Below, one piece after another: positions 17,937 through 26,812 of a DNA stretch of 64,000 nt. Source of the stretch: Peptoniphilus lacrimalis DSM 7455 (GTDB lineage: Bacteria; Bacillota; Clostridia; Tissierellales; Peptoniphilaceae); contig NZ_KB900371.1 in NCBI RefSeq assembly GCF_000378725.1, forward strand, positions 1-64,000, given 5' to 3'. Within the stretch, counting starts at the first letter, position 1, and each line of letters begins with the position of its first letter. The position numbers were made by a program, and so were the translations under genes. The notes beneath the pieces are model-generated. The model made no database searches, was not told the origin of the DNA, and saw nothing but the letters and a program-made list of their open reading frames with translations.

Positions 17937-18418
17937 AGGCTCTGCTCCTTTTGCTTGTTCTTGATTTTATCTTTAGAAACAGAATTTTTAGCCATCTCCT
18001 TAAACTTCTCAATGTTTTTATGAATAGATTCTTTCCTTTCCGTTTTCTTTTCTGATTCTGAAAGGGCGTGCTTAAATGCTTTGTCCATCACTTTCATATC
18101 TTTTGCTTGAAAGAACACTGAGTATTTACCTGATTCTTTATCTTTCATTACCGAAAACTTAACTCCATATCTGTTCAGTTCTTTTTTCAGTTCCTTCAAT
18201 TCTGTTTCTTCTACTGGTATCTCTTCAAGCTGTCCCTTTTTAACCATATCTTTTAGTTTTACTTCATTCCCTTTACTCCCAACGAGCTTTTCAAGTCCAC
18301 CGATTTTTTCTGATTCTTTCAGTAACTTCCTTATCAAATCCAAAAGTATCTTGCTTGTTACTTTGCCGGCTCTCACTTCCATGTTGAGCGTTTTTCTTGC
18401 AATTTCTTCATTGATCAA
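17933..18418 (-). CDS. pcfB: PcfB family protein (DUF3801)
   Basis: A 161-residue protein with a TTG start at 18418 (GAAAGGA upstream), overlapping both neighbours by 4 bp. The pattern INEEIARKTLNMEVRAGKVT, LLDLIRKLLKE and VKFSVMKDKESGKYSVFFQA, with a basic Lys-rich C-terminus, matches PcfB/DUF3801. In the pCF10 plasmid PcfB-type proteins belong to the conjugation module and are found just before the coupling protein. It probably helps dock or process the transfer substrate. Confidence 0.8.
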   Translation of the reverse strand: MINEEIARKTLNMEVRAGKVTSKILLDLIRKLLKESEKIGGLEKLVGSKGNEVKLKDMVKKGQLEEIPVEETELKELKKELNRYGVKFSVMKDKESGKYSVFFQAKDMKVMDKAFKHALSESEKKTERKESIHKNIEKFKEMAKNSVSKDKIKNKQKEQSL

Positions 18419-19266
18419 GTCCTTTCACCTCCGTTCAGTAATCTATCTTTATTGCGAGTTAGCTTATCTCTTTGAATAAACTTTCTGAAATCCTCGCCTA
18501 CAACCATAACGGGAATACACATTTCAATAATTCTTGAATAGATTCTTTGATATTCAACACTGTCCTTGCAGTTTTGAATTGTGTCGTAGGAAAGATTTGT
18601 TGTGAAAATTGTTGGTTTCTGTTTTAAGTACCTGCTATTGACAATGTTATATACCTGCTCTTTAGCATAGCTTGTATCCCTTTCAATTCCCAAGTCATCT
18701 AAAATAAGAACGGAAGTATTTACAAGGGATTCAATATATGCGTTTTTATCAAAGTCAAAGCTGCTTTTTTGAAGTTCATTGATAATCTGTGCGAAATTTC
18801 TAATCTTAACACTTATTTGATACTGTTCAATAAGGCTATTTGCAATGGAGCAGGCAAGATAGGTCTTTCCGCTTCCTACAGAGCCATAAAAGAGAAGTCC
18901 GATATTTTCTTTTTTCATTTTCTCATAATCTTCTACAAAATTCTTTGCAATCATGAGGCTTTGATTTTCTTCTCCCTGATAATTTTCAAAGGTATATGAC
19001 CACTCCCTCATGGAATTGAAGCAGGTTCTTTTTAACCTTTCAATTTCCATCTGTTTTTCTCTTCGTTTCTTTTGTTGCTCTATTTCTCTATCGCATTTAC
19101 AAGCTACCCTTAATATCATTTTATTCCCGAAAAATTCCATTACATCACCGTCTTTTCTTTCGTGGCAGACTTTACAATAGGCGTGTCCATCTTTGATATA
19201 CTCTTTTTCAGAATCATAGGCAAATTCTACATCCTCTATCATTATTTTTCCCAATTCTCTTTTCAT
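18415..19266 (-). CDS. DnaC-like AAA+ ATP-binding protein
   Basis: A 283-residue protein. The N-terminal part has a Cys set (CKVCHERKDGDVM...CKCDRE) and a basic helix. The AAA+ part has Walker A GSVGSGKTYL near residue 130, Walker B VLILDDLGIER near 195 and sensor TIFTTNLSYD. It resembles DnaC/IstB-type helicase loaders carried by Tn1549-like ICEs. It overlaps repA by 4 bp, so both probably act together in replicating the excised ICE by loading the host helicase. Confidence 0.82.
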   Translation of the reverse strand: MKRELGKIMIEDVEFAYDSEKEYIKDGHAYCKVCHERKDGDVMEFFGNKMILRVACKCDREIEQQKKRREKQMEIERLKRTCFNSMREWSYTFENYQGEENQSLMIAKNFVEDYEKMKKENIGLLFYGSVGSGKTYLACSIANSLIEQYQISVKIRNFAQIINELQKSSFDFDKNAYIESLVNTSVLILDDLGIERDTSYAKEQVYNIVNSRYLKQKPTIFTTNLSYDTIQNCKDSVEYQRIYSRIIEMCIPVMVVGEDFRKFIQRDKLTRNKDRLLNGGERT

Positions 19267-20042
19267 AAATGTTCTCCTTTGTTATATTCTTCCCATGTCG
19301 GGACATTTGATGTTTTCGGCTGCTTGCTTTTGCCCTGATCTTTATAAAACCAAGAAAGGATCGTCGCTTTATGGTCTTTATAGATCTTTCCGGTACTCTT
19401 GATATATGCAGATAAGCGTTCAATGTAATTATCAAGCTGTGCATTTAGTTTGATTTGTAAATCAGAAATATCTTCATCAGTTAAAAATACATTTTGAAAT
19501 GTTCCAAGTCCGTTTTCGCAAAAACTATATTCTCTCTTACTATACTTACTCTTATTATTCTCTATATAGTTAGAGTTAACATTTTTAACTTCCTGAAGTT
19601 CATTTTCTTTACTTCTGAGGTCAACATCTTTTACTTCTGAAGTAAAGTTTTTTGACTTCTGAAAGTCATTTCCTTTTGCTTGAAATACACTCATAAAGTC
19701 TTTTACATAAATGATATTAGGTTTTCCAAGTCCAAGCCTTACTCTTTCAATCAGTCCGATTCCTTTTTTACTGTCTAACTCATCCAATGTTTTTATGGCT
19801 GTTGGCTTTGAGATATTTCTTCTTCTCATAATTTCTTCGACGGTAAAATAGATAAATACTCTGCCTTCCTTGTCTATCCATTTATTTTTAAAGGACATTC
19901 CTGTACGCTTTAGAAGCATAGAGTATAGGATAATTGCTTCTGCCGATAACCCCTTAAATTCTTCTCCATCTACTAATATTTCAGGCACTTTCAAAAAGTT
20001 AAATCGCTCTGCTTCTCTGTTATAGAAATAGTCAAAGTCCAT
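19263..20042 (-). CDS. repA: RepA-type replication initiator of the ICE
   Basis: 259 residues from ATG 20042, which has GGAGGTG upstream; a longer in-frame start at 20111 lacks a site. The N-terminal domain FDYFYNREAERFNFLKVPEI and FKGLSAEAIILYSMLLKRTG is the RepA_N initiator domain, with a winged helix at RNISKPTAIKTLDELDSKKG. The C-terminal part (LTDEDISDLQIKLNAQLDNY...YKDHKATILSWFYKDQG...EEYNKGEHL) is shared with the transposon initiator at 3680. It probably binds the ICE origin. Confidence 0.85.
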   Translation of the reverse strand: MDFDYFYNREAERFNFLKVPEILVDGEEFKGLSAEAIILYSMLLKRTGMSFKNKWIDKEGRVFIYFTVEEIMRRRNISKPTAIKTLDELDSKKGIGLIERVRLGLGKPNIIYVKDFMSVFQAKGNDFQKSKNFTSEVKDVDLRSKENELQEVKNVNSNYIENNKSKYSKREYSFCENGLGTFQNVFLTDEDISDLQIKLNAQLDNYIERLSAYIKSTGKIYKDHKATILSWFYKDQGKSKQPKTSNVPTWEEYNKGEHL

Positions 20043-20070
20043 CGCTTCACCTCCTCTCTTAAAATTTGCA

Positions 20071-20099
20071 AAGAAAAAGACGATAGTTTTTCTATCGCC
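20071..20099 (-). terminator. Hairpin in the repA leader
   Basis: On the minus strand GGCGATAG and CTATCGTC form an 8-bp stem with an AAAAA loop, followed by TTTTTCTTTG. It lies 29 bp before the repA start, inside an open frame in phase with repA, so it probably attenuates repA expression. Confidence 0.6.
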
Positions 20100-20125
20100 T
20101 TTGGTTACCATTTTGATGAAATTTT

Positions 20126-20407
20126 TTAAATTGATTTTATCTCTTCATTGATTCCCTGAAAGAATGCTATAACGGTTGCTCCAATCATCGGTACGCCGTA
20201 TGGACTAACTAAAAATCCGATAATCAATGCTTCGATTCCGATGGTAACTTCTTTTTGTAAGAAAGATGCTATTGCTCCAAATATGCAAAACATCATCAGC
20301 AAATATAGCAGTGCCGTTCCTATTCCGAGTAAGAATGTCAGAAATGCAGTGAGAATACTAAGCAGGAAGCTGATTGGGAAAAAGATTATTTTTATTGTCC
20401 ATCTCAT
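20126..20407 (-). CDS. CD1845 family membrane protein of the ICE
   Basis: A 93-residue, very hydrophobic protein: MRWTIKIIFFPISFLLSILT, then LLGIGTALLYLLMMFCIFGA and ALIIGFLVSPYGVPMIGATV. Three membrane segments and the SPYGVPM motif match the CD1845-type small proteins found at this end of Tn1549-like ICEs. AAAGGGAAG lies before ATG 20407, so the upstream TTG at 20431 is less likely. Function unknown. Confidence 0.72.
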   Translation of the reverse strand: MRWTIKIIFFPISFLLSILTAFLTFLLGIGTALLYLLMMFCIFGAIASFLQKEVTIGIEALIIGFLVSPYGVPMIGATVIAFFQGINEEIKSI

Positions 20408-20423
20408 AAAATATCTTCCCTTT

Positions 20424-21983
20424 CTATTCAATCATTTTGAAGTGTCTCAAGGCATCCATGATAGCTTCTTCTTTTTCAGGTGTACACTGTGGAATAATTT
20501 GTTTCTCCTTTTTAGACTTGTTGTAATGTTCTCGTAATTCTATTCCACATTTCCTTTTTATCTGTGCAATATATAATGTCGGAACTTTTAATTCAAATTT
20601 ATTCCAAACATATTCTTTGATTTGAGCATATGTTGCCTTACTTTCAGCACTTGTCAAATCAAGCTCATCCAGCTCAATTTCAATATTTATATGCTTATCG
20701 ACATCAAGTTTGGACAAAAGTGCTACCGTCTCCACATGAGATGTATAGGGAAATAAATCAAATATTTCTACTTTTTCTACTTTATATTTTTCTTTTAATA
20801 TTTTTAAATCTCTTGCTAGTGTTGCGGGGTTGCATGATATATATACTATTTTTTCGTAGGAATTTTTATTTAGGTAGTCGACTAAATTTTTATTCATTCC
20901 TTTTCTGGGTGGATCTACTAGGATTTTATCCATTTTTATTTTTTCATCTTTTTGAATTTTTTCTAATATTTCTTCTGATTTTCCGCAAATAAATCTTGCT
21001 TGTAATTTATTCTTTTGTGCATTTATTCTTGCATCTTCTATTGCTTCTTCTACTATTTCTACTCCTAGAGTTTGTGCTTTTCTTGATGCTATTTCTAGGC
21101 TCAAGGTTCCTACACCTGAATATAGGTCGGCAATTTTTTCATTTTCTTTTACTTGTAAAAATTCCATGGCTTTATTATATAAGTTTTCAGCTTGCTCTCT
21201 ATTTACTTGAAAAAAAGATGCGGGCGATAGTTTATAATAAAGCTTATTAATTTTTTCTTCTAAATATTCTTGTCCGTATAATAAATTAAATTCGTCTCCA
21301 TAGTGGGCATTTGTTCTATTGTTTATGTTTTCGTATATTGAGACTACATTTGCATCTATTAAGTTGCCTAGTATTAGATTTAATTTGTTTATTTTTTCTT
21401 TTGAGGATATTATGAGCATAACTTGGTCTTTATAGTTAGTTCTAATGCCTAGGGTTTTTATTTTTTCTAGATTTTTAAATTTTGTTAGAATTTTGAGGGT
21501 TTTATTGGCATTGGTGCTTTGCATCAGGCAATGTTCTATTGGAACAATTTCTTTTGAGTTTTTCATATAAAGCCCAATCTTACCATTTTTTACTTGAAAC
21601 TGCATATTGTTTCTGTAGTTAAAAGTTTTTTCTGATGAATTTACTTTTGAAACTTTTATGTCTAGTTCTGATATTCTTTGTAATTTGTTGTTGACTGATT
21701 GTTTTTTCCAATCTAGACTTTTTTCATACTTATAATTTAAAAAATCACATCCTCCACATTTGTTAAAATATTTGCATGGACTTTCTACCCTATCTTTGGA
21801 TTTTTTTAAAATTTTTGTGACTCTTCCTTTGTAAAAGGATTTTTTGTCTTTTGTTATTGTGTATGAAACTTTATCTCCAATTACTCCTTTATCCAAAAAT
21901 ACGGGTATGTCGTCAAGTTTTGTCATACCCATACCCTTATAATCAAAATCAATAATTTGACCTATTAATTCTTTACTTTTCAT
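20424..21983 (-). CDS. rlmD: 23S rRNA (uracil-1939-C5) methyltransferase with ICE-derived tail
   Basis: A 519-residue fusion. Residues about 1-60 are a TRAM domain. Four Cys (CKYFNKCGGC and a later Cys in PIEHCLMQ) bind a 4Fe-4S cluster. The SAM site is IADLYSGVGTLSLEIA, with VDPPRKG and the catalytic Cys in YISCNPATLARDL. The normal protein ends near SHVETVALL; here about 80 residues follow (ELDELDLTSAESKATYAQIK...YIAQIKRKCGIE...DALRHFKMIE), in less AT-rich codons supplied by the ICE. The same tail is known on RlmD of other ICE-bearing Firmicutes. The enzyme should stay active. The gene overlaps cvfB by 11 bp. Confidence 0.88.
   Translation of the reverse strand: MKSKELIGQIIDFDYKGMGMTKLDDIPVFLDKGVIGDKVSYTITKDKKSFYKGRVTKILKKSKDRVESPCKYFNKCGGCDFLNYKYEKSLDWKKQSVNNKLQRISELDIKVSKVNSSEKTFNYRNNMQFQVKNGKIGLYMKNSKEIVPIEHCLMQSTNANKTLKILTKFKNLEKIKTLGIRTNYKDQVMLIISSKEKINKLNLILGNLIDANVVSIYENINNRTNAHYGDEFNLLYGQEYLEEKINKLYYKLSPASFFQVNREQAENLYNKAMEFLQVKENEKIADLYSGVGTLSLEIASRKAQTLGVEIVEEAIEDARINAQKNKLQARFICGKSEEILEKIQKDEKIKMDKILVDPPRKGMNKNLVDYLNKNSYEKIVYISCNPATLARDLKILKEKYKVEKVEIFDLFPYTSHVETVALLSKLDVDKHINIEIELDELDLTSAESKATYAQIKEYVWNKFELKVPTLYIAQIKRKCGIELREHYNKSKKEKQIIPQCTPEKEEAIMDALRHFKMIE
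20690..20755. other. ICE right attachment junction in rlmD
   Basis: The rlmD family homology ends with TSHVETVALL near 20720-20740, and codon use changes here from very AT-rich (host) to more balanced (ICE). Integration at the 3' end of rumA/rlmD is a known target of serine-integrase ICEs. The exact core cannot be set without the left end. Confidence 0.6.
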
Positions 21984-22800
21984 TTTTTAAAACTATCTTT
22001 CTATCATATAAATCTATTAATCTTCTTTTATACAGGGCTCCTTGTGCTCTTTTGAATGCTGATTTTGACAATCCTGTTATTTCTTTTACTTCTTCAGGTG
22101 TTGATTTATCTCCAAGATAAAGTGTCCCACCATTATCTTTAAGCATTTTTAAAATTTGTTCAGCATCTACATTCATTTGCTTATAGGCTTTTTCCCTTAA
22201 GGTTAATGTTATAAATCCATTTGTTAATACTCTTGCTACTCTTGCTTGAACTTCATCGCCTATTACAAGTAGGCCTTTTACTTCTTCTTTTGGAATCATT
22301 CCATCATATTTGTCTTCAACTGCTACAAAATATCCAACTTTTCCTATGGCATATATGGTTCCTGTTACCATGTCATTTATCTGAAAATTTTCGTTGAGTT
22401 TTAGCTTATCTTTTATATTCATTGTTAGTGCAAGTCTTTGACTTCTATCATGGAATAGATATAACAAATATTTCTCTCCTACTTGCAACCTACCTTGAGT
22501 TTCACCAAAGGGTAGTAATATGTCTTTATCTATTCCAATGTCAACAAAATATCCATACTTTGACTTTTCAACTATCTTTAATTTCTTAAGATCGCCAACT
22601 TGTGCCAGTGGTTTTTTTGTTGTTGCACAAATGTCTTTATTGTGTCCGTTATAAATAAATACTTCTATAAATTCTCCCACTTTAGGATTTTTTACTTCTT
22701 CTTTTTTTATAAAAATTTCATTGTTTTCATTATCTAGCAAATAGCAACCATTTCCAGTGATCTTTTTTATTTTTAATTTTTGGATTTTACCTAATTCCAT
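21973..22800 (-). CDS. cvfB: CvfB-type S1 RNA-binding protein
   Basis: A 275-residue protein with consecutive S1-like OB folds (e.g. GDLKKLKIVEKSKYGYFVDI; INDMVTGTIYAIGKVGYFVA) and a C-terminal winged helix (LYLGDKSTPEEVKEITGLSK then SAFKRAQGALYKR). This is the CvfB/YitL layout, an RNA-binding regulator of gene expression and virulence in Staphylococcus. It overlaps the next upstream gene by 10 bp and rlmD by 11 bp, so the three form an operon. Confidence 0.85.
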   Translation of the reverse strand: MELGKIQKLKIKKITGNGCYLLDNENNEIFIKKEEVKNPKVGEFIEVFIYNGHNKDICATTKKPLAQVGDLKKLKIVEKSKYGYFVDIGIDKDILLPFGETQGRLQVGEKYLLYLFHDRSQRLALTMNIKDKLKLNENFQINDMVTGTIYAIGKVGYFVAVEDKYDGMIPKEEVKGLLVIGDEVQARVARVLTNGFITLTLREKAYKQMNVDAEQILKMLKDNGGTLYLGDKSTPEEVKEITGLSKSAFKRAQGALYKRRLIDLYDRKIVLKNEK

Positions 22801-23366
22801 ACTTTCTCCTCTATAATTTTTTTACCATAAAAAAATGTCTTATCATACAAATCATCAATTTGTCCGTAATCCACACTCATAAGATATTCTAAGCCATAAT
22901 ACATAAAGCTTGGATGTTTCATTAAATTTTTAAATATTATCTCTACCTTATTGTAGTTTCTCAAATCATAATATTTCGATAAAAGCATACCAAATTTTAC
23001 TGATTCTTCTACTGTAGAATCTCTCATTAACAGTATAGATAAACCTAACAACTTATCTTCTGAAAATTCAATTTTCTGCATAAGATTTACTAAAAAAGGC
23101 CTTTGCGCTTCTAATGCTCTATTTTTTCTGAAAAAATCATCAAATTCTTCTAAGGCTGAATTTTGTCTACCATAAAAATCATCAAGAGCATTATTTAATT
23201 GTCTAGTTGATATAGATTTTATACTTTCTTTTTTTGTGATTATATTATACTCATAGCTTCCGTCTGACAAATTTAGATTTTTTAAAGCTTCAATATCAAA
23301 GTTAGTTTCAAGTATTTTTCTATATATTGACACTTTTTTCCTGTTAAATACATTAAATATTCTCAT
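22791..23366 (-). CDS. Hypothetical protein
   Basis: A 191-residue soluble protein that I do not recognise. It starts MRIFNVFNRKKVSIYRKILE, has no membrane segment and no Cys cluster, and looks mostly helical with repeated short hydrophobic helices (LLGLSILLMRDSTVEESVKF, GMLLSKYYDL), somewhat HEAT-like. It is first in the operon with cvfB and rlmD. Confidence 0.6.
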   Translation of the reverse strand: MRIFNVFNRKKVSIYRKILETNFDIEALKNLNLSDGSYEYNIITKKESIKSISTRQLNNALDDFYGRQNSALEEFDDFFRKNRALEAQRPFLVNLMQKIEFSEDKLLGLSILLMRDSTVEESVKFGMLLSKYYDLRNYNKVEIIFKNLMKHPSFMYYGLEYLMSVDYGQIDDLYDKTFFYGKKIIEEKVWN

Positions 23367-23402
23367 AACTATTTCTTATATTATATAGATATTAAGAGAA
23401 AA

Positions 23403-23419
23403 GAGTTCCCTTGGAACTC
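23403..23419 (-). terminator. Terminator of the vanW-like gene
   Basis: GAGTTCC and GGAACTC pair around a 3-nt loop, directly after the VanW stop codon, and are followed on the minus strand by CTTTTCTCTT. Confidence 0.65.
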
Positions 23420-24829
23420 TCAATCTGAATTTTCATTGCTATCATTTTCATCAGAATCTTCTCCATCTCCTATAACTACAACTCTATCTTGTGGTATATA
23501 ATATGATTTTGACAATGTTTCAGTTTTAACTATCTCATCATCTTTAACAATTTCCTTGTAAGTTACATAGGAATAGCCCTTTGAACCACTTTTTTTAACT
23601 TCAACTTCTCCATTTGGGATTTTGTCAGAATATTCTTTTACTATGTCTGGCTCTATAACTTCAAGTAGTTTTGGAACTATGTTTATTTTATAATCTCTGT
23701 CTTCACTGTTTCCGTAAACCATAAAAGATAAGTTTTCTCCATCAGCTTTTGAAGTAATATAAATATTATGATTTGTATTATTTTTAAATTTCAAATCTTT
23801 AGATCCGCTTGCAACCGCAGCGTCTGTACCTAATGGAACATAAGATATCGGTCTTGTGTGGTTTGACCTCTCAATAATTTCAAGATCCGCTCTTATCAAT
23901 GCATTATATAGGGTTGTTGATACTTGGCAAATTCCTCCACCAATTCCCCTATCAAATTCTCCATTTACAATTACTCCTGCAGATTTAAAACCATTTTCTT
24001 CTGAAATATCTCCTATAGTTTTATTGAAGGAAATTTCCTTTCCAGGACTTAAAATCATATTTTTAAAAAATCTAGCCCCTAATTTAATATTTTTCTTTCT
24101 ATTCTTTTCAGATTTTGAATAGTCAGTAGTAAACTCTCCAAGTTTTTTATCAATTCCTTCAAACATTTTAGATGAAACAGCAGGCTCTGTCTTATATAAT
24201 GGAAGCTCAATATCCTTTCCACTTTTTAAACTATCCTTAATTAATTGCCTTATTTCTTCGGTTTCTAAATATCTTCCAGGAATTTCTTTAACAATAATAC
24301 AATTTCCACTTTCATCAATTTGAATATTAGCATCTTTTGGTTTTAAATATACAATACTTGCAAGTTCATCTATAACATTATTGATCTTGTCATCATTGTA
24401 GTTTGCTTCTAAAGGAATATTTTTATGTAAAAAACCTCCCATTGATATTCTAAAGAAATTTGATAAGCCATTTTTTCCTCTTCCAAAAGCATAAGCCTCA
24501 TTAATCGCTTTATCATAATCTAAAGTATAGCCAAATTCATTTAGAGGGTAATTTATATCTTTATCATCATATAAAAATTTTATTGATTTAGCATTAATAT
24601 CACTTTGACTTTTTTCCTTTACTTTTAAAAGTGCCTCATCTTTACTAAGTTTAGAAACTTTTACACCATCAATACTTATACCTGAATATATAAGATCTGA
24701 CTTTTTGCTATGATTATAATTAATTATTAAACTTAAAAAAATTAAAGCTATAAGGGCAAAAAATAAAAGATAAACATTATTTGATTTTTCTTTAAATTTT
24801 GAAAATAATACCTTGGTCTTTTTCATCAA
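23420..24829 (-). CDS. VanW family protein, membrane-anchored
   Basis: A 469-residue protein. Residues about 18-40 are an N-terminal membrane anchor (VYLLFFALIALIFLSLII). Residues about 45-215 are a YoaR/peptidoglycan-binding-4 type region (KSDLIYSGISIDGVKVSKLS, LKPKDANIQIDESGN). The VanW domain follows (GKEISFNKTIGDISEENGFK, GIGGGICQVSTTLYNALIRA, NHTRPISYVPLGTDAAV). The C-terminus is G5-like plus an acidic Asp/Asn/Ser tail. The role is probably in the cell envelope; VanW biochemistry is not established. Confidence 0.82.
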   Translation of the reverse strand: MMKKTKVLFSKFKEKSNNVYLLFFALIALIFLSLIINYNHSKKSDLIYSGISIDGVKVSKLSKDEALLKVKEKSQSDINAKSIKFLYDDKDINYPLNEFGYTLDYDKAINEAYAFGRGKNGLSNFFRISMGGFLHKNIPLEANYNDDKINNVIDELASIVYLKPKDANIQIDESGNCIIVKEIPGRYLETEEIRQLIKDSLKSGKDIELPLYKTEPAVSSKMFEGIDKKLGEFTTDYSKSEKNRKKNIKLGARFFKNMILSPGKEISFNKTIGDISEENGFKSAGVIVNGEFDRGIGGGICQVSTTLYNALIRADLEIIERSNHTRPISYVPLGTDAAVASGSKDLKFKNNTNHNIYITSKADGENLSFMVYGNSEDRDYKINIVPKLLEVIEPDIVKEYSDKIPNGEVEVKKSGSKGYSYVTYKEIVKDDEIVKTETLSKSYYIPQDRVVVIGDGEDSDENDSNENSD

Positions 24830-25003
24830 TTCTCCTTAAATACATACAATAATTTATAAGTGAATAAATCCCCATGTTTTAGACTTTTTGACTTACAAAT
24901 ATCTAAAAATCAAAAGACAAAAAGCATTTAGATATAGCATCCCTAATATATCTAAAAACTAAGTATCTCTTCTTTATTTTAAATTTTTATATACTAACAA
25001 GTC

Positions 25004-25285
25004 CTATAAAATTTCTCTATTTGTATTTAGAATTTCTACTGGAAAATTTCCTAATATAAATTTAATTTCACTTTCTATAACTTTATCAATTAATTTTGTA
25101 TCATTAGAAACACAAGAGAAACCAATAATTGAACGGTTCCATTTATCATTATCTCCGACTTCAGCAATTGAAATATTAAATTTATTTTTGCTCTTATTAA
25201 TTAAAGATTTTATTACAGACCTTTTTTCTTTTAATGAATTAACATCATATATAAAAATTTCCAAGCTACAAATTCCAATATTCAT
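25004..25285 (-). CDS. DUF503 family protein
   Basis: A 93-residue protein with the family pattern LEIFIYDVNSLKEKRSVIKS, FNISIAEVGDNDKWNRSIIG and a final IEILNTNREIL-like strand. DUF503 (YlxP-like) proteins are small ferredoxin-fold proteins, often near nusA/rbfA, without a settled function. The gene stands alone here between vanW and the thioesterase gene. Confidence 0.8.
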   Translation of the reverse strand: MNIGICSLEIFIYDVNSLKEKRSVIKSLINKSKNKFNISIAEVGDNDKWNRSIIGFSCVSNDTKLIDKVIESEIKFILGNFPVEILNTNREIL

Positions 25286-25379
25286 ATGAAAATTATATCA
25301 TAAATCGAAAGTTATATTATAAATTTATAAGAAAAAAATTCACTTTATCAGTTTTACTTATGGCATAAGCTATAGAAAT

Positions 25380-25408
25380 TAAAAAGTCCACATCAATCAG
25401 TGGACTTT
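25380..25408 (-). terminator. Terminator of the psuK-psuG-thioesterase operon
   Basis: On the minus strand AAAGTCCAC and GTGGACTTT form a 9-bp stem with an 8-nt loop and are followed by TTAATTT. The stem overlaps the stop codon of the thioesterase gene. Confidence 0.75.
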
Positions 25409-25893
25409 TCTAATAATTCTCTTAATTCTTTATTATAGCTTTGTCTTTTTTTATTTATTTCTTTTCTCTTGCTGTAGCCTTCAATTATAATTCTTTCTTC
25501 CTCAGTTTCAGCAACGATCTCTGGCATTGAACCAGGCTCAGCTTTTTTTGCCTTGAAGGTTAAAAAACACATTACAGCAAGTTCTTTTTGACCTGTCATA
25601 GCTTTTTCTACAAATATTTTTGTGAAAATTTCTATTGAAGTATTACCCACACCTGAAACCATGGATTCTGCTAATAGAAAATCCCCTTCATATAAAGGTC
25701 TTACAAATTGTATTGAATCAACAGAAATTGTAGCAACTGGTCCTCTTATATGTTTAATGGCACATTGACCTGATGAATGATCGCAAATATCTATAATTTT
25801 TGGCCCATACATTGTTCCTCCTGTGTTTAAATCTCCTGCCATTACTCCATATTGATATATTACTTTTGATTCTGATACTTTTTTCTTATTCAT
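25393..25893 (-). CDS. Acyl-CoA thioesterase (hotdog fold)
   Basis: A 166-residue single-hotdog protein. MYGPKIIDICDHSSGQCAIK carries the Asp of YciA/BACH-type thioesterases, followed by SIEIFTKIFVEKAMTGQKEL and VMCFLTFKA. It would hydrolyse acyl-CoA to free acid and CoA. It overlaps psuG by 8 bp, although no metabolic link to pseudouridine is evident. Confidence 0.8.
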   Translation of the reverse strand: MNKKKVSESKVIYQYGVMAGDLNTGGTMYGPKIIDICDHSSGQCAIKHIRGPVATISVDSIQFVRPLYEGDFLLAESMVSGVGNTSIEIFTKIFVEKAMTGQKELAVMCFLTFKAKKAEPGSMPEIVAETEEERIIIEGYSKRKEINKKRQSYNKELRELLEKSTD

Positions 25894-26812
25894 ATAAATA
25901 TTTTGCTACCTCCGCTCCTAATTTTGCATTATTTTTTACTAAAGCTATATTTGCTTCAAGAGATTTTCCTCCTGTTACTTCCACTACCTTTGATAATAAA
26001 AATGGTGTTGTTTCTTTGCCATGAATTCCTTTTTCTTTTGCTTCTTCTAATGCTTTTTCTATGGCTTTATTTATGGCTTTTTCATCCATTGATGCTTGTT
26101 CTGGAATTGGGTTTGTAAATAAGATTCCTGTTTTCAATCCTAAATTCCATTGAGTTCTAGCAATATCAGCTGCATCTTTTGCTTCGTCTATTTTATAATC
26201 TACCTTAAATCCACTGTGTCTTGTGAAAAATGCTGGCATCTCATCAGTCTTATAGGCAAAAACTGGTACTCCCTTTGTTTCTAGATATTCCAAAGTTAAT
26301 CCAATGTCTAAAATTGATTTACAACCTGCACAGATTATCATAATATCATTTGCTGCAAGTTCTTCTAAATCTCTTGAAATGTCAAATGTTTCGCTTGCAC
26401 CTCTGTGAACTCCACCTAGTCCACCTGTAACAAAAATCTTAATTCCAGCAAGTTTAGCAATAATTATTGTTGAAGCTACTGTTGTTGCTCCATTTAATCC
26501 TTGGCTAACTATATAAGCAAAATCTCTTCTTGAAGTCTTTATTACATCTTTTGAAGTAGATAAAAATTCCAATTCTTCTTCTGTCAAACCAACCTTAATT
26601 TTTCCGTTAATAATTGCTGTTGTTGCAGGAACTGCTCCACCCTTTCTTATAATATCTTCACATTCTTTTGCAGTTTGCAAATTTTTTGGGTAAGGCATAC
26701 CGTGAGAAATTATTGTTGATTCAAGTGCAACAACAGGTTTATTATTTTCTAAAGCATCCTTAACTTCAGGACTAAATTCTACATATTTTTTTAAATTTTC
26801 TTTATCAAGCAT
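25886..26812 (-). CDS. psuG: Pseudouridine-5'-phosphate glycosidase
   Basis: A 308-residue enzyme that splits pseudouridine 5'-phosphate into uracil and ribose 5-phosphate. Characteristic segments are VALESTIISHGMPYPKNLQT, GAVPATTAIINGKIKVGLTE, TTVASTIIIAKLAGIKIFVT, FVTGGLGGVHRGA and TPFLLSKVVEVTGGKSLEAN. The length is normal. It overlaps psuK by 8 bp, matching the usual kinase-glycosidase pair. Confidence 0.92.
   Translation of the reverse strand: MLDKENLKKYVEFSPEVKDALENNKPVVALESTIISHGMPYPKNLQTAKECEDIIRKGGAVPATTAIINGKIKVGLTEEELEFLSTSKDVIKTSRRDFAYIVSQGLNGATTVASTIIIAKLAGIKIFVTGGLGGVHRGASETFDISRDLEELAANDIMIICAGCKSILDIGLTLEYLETKGVPVFAYKTDEMPAFFTRHSGFKVDYKIDEAKDAADIARTQWNLGLKTGILFTNPIPEQASMDEKAINKAIEKALEEAKEKGIHGKETTPFLLSKVVEVTGGKSLEANIALVKNNAKLGAEVAKYLYE

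Noticed and set aside
24830-25003. Repeated TTTTTAGATAT-like words between vanW and the DUF503 gene as a regulatory array
   Set aside because: Only two imperfect copies in very AT-rich DNA; chance is likely.
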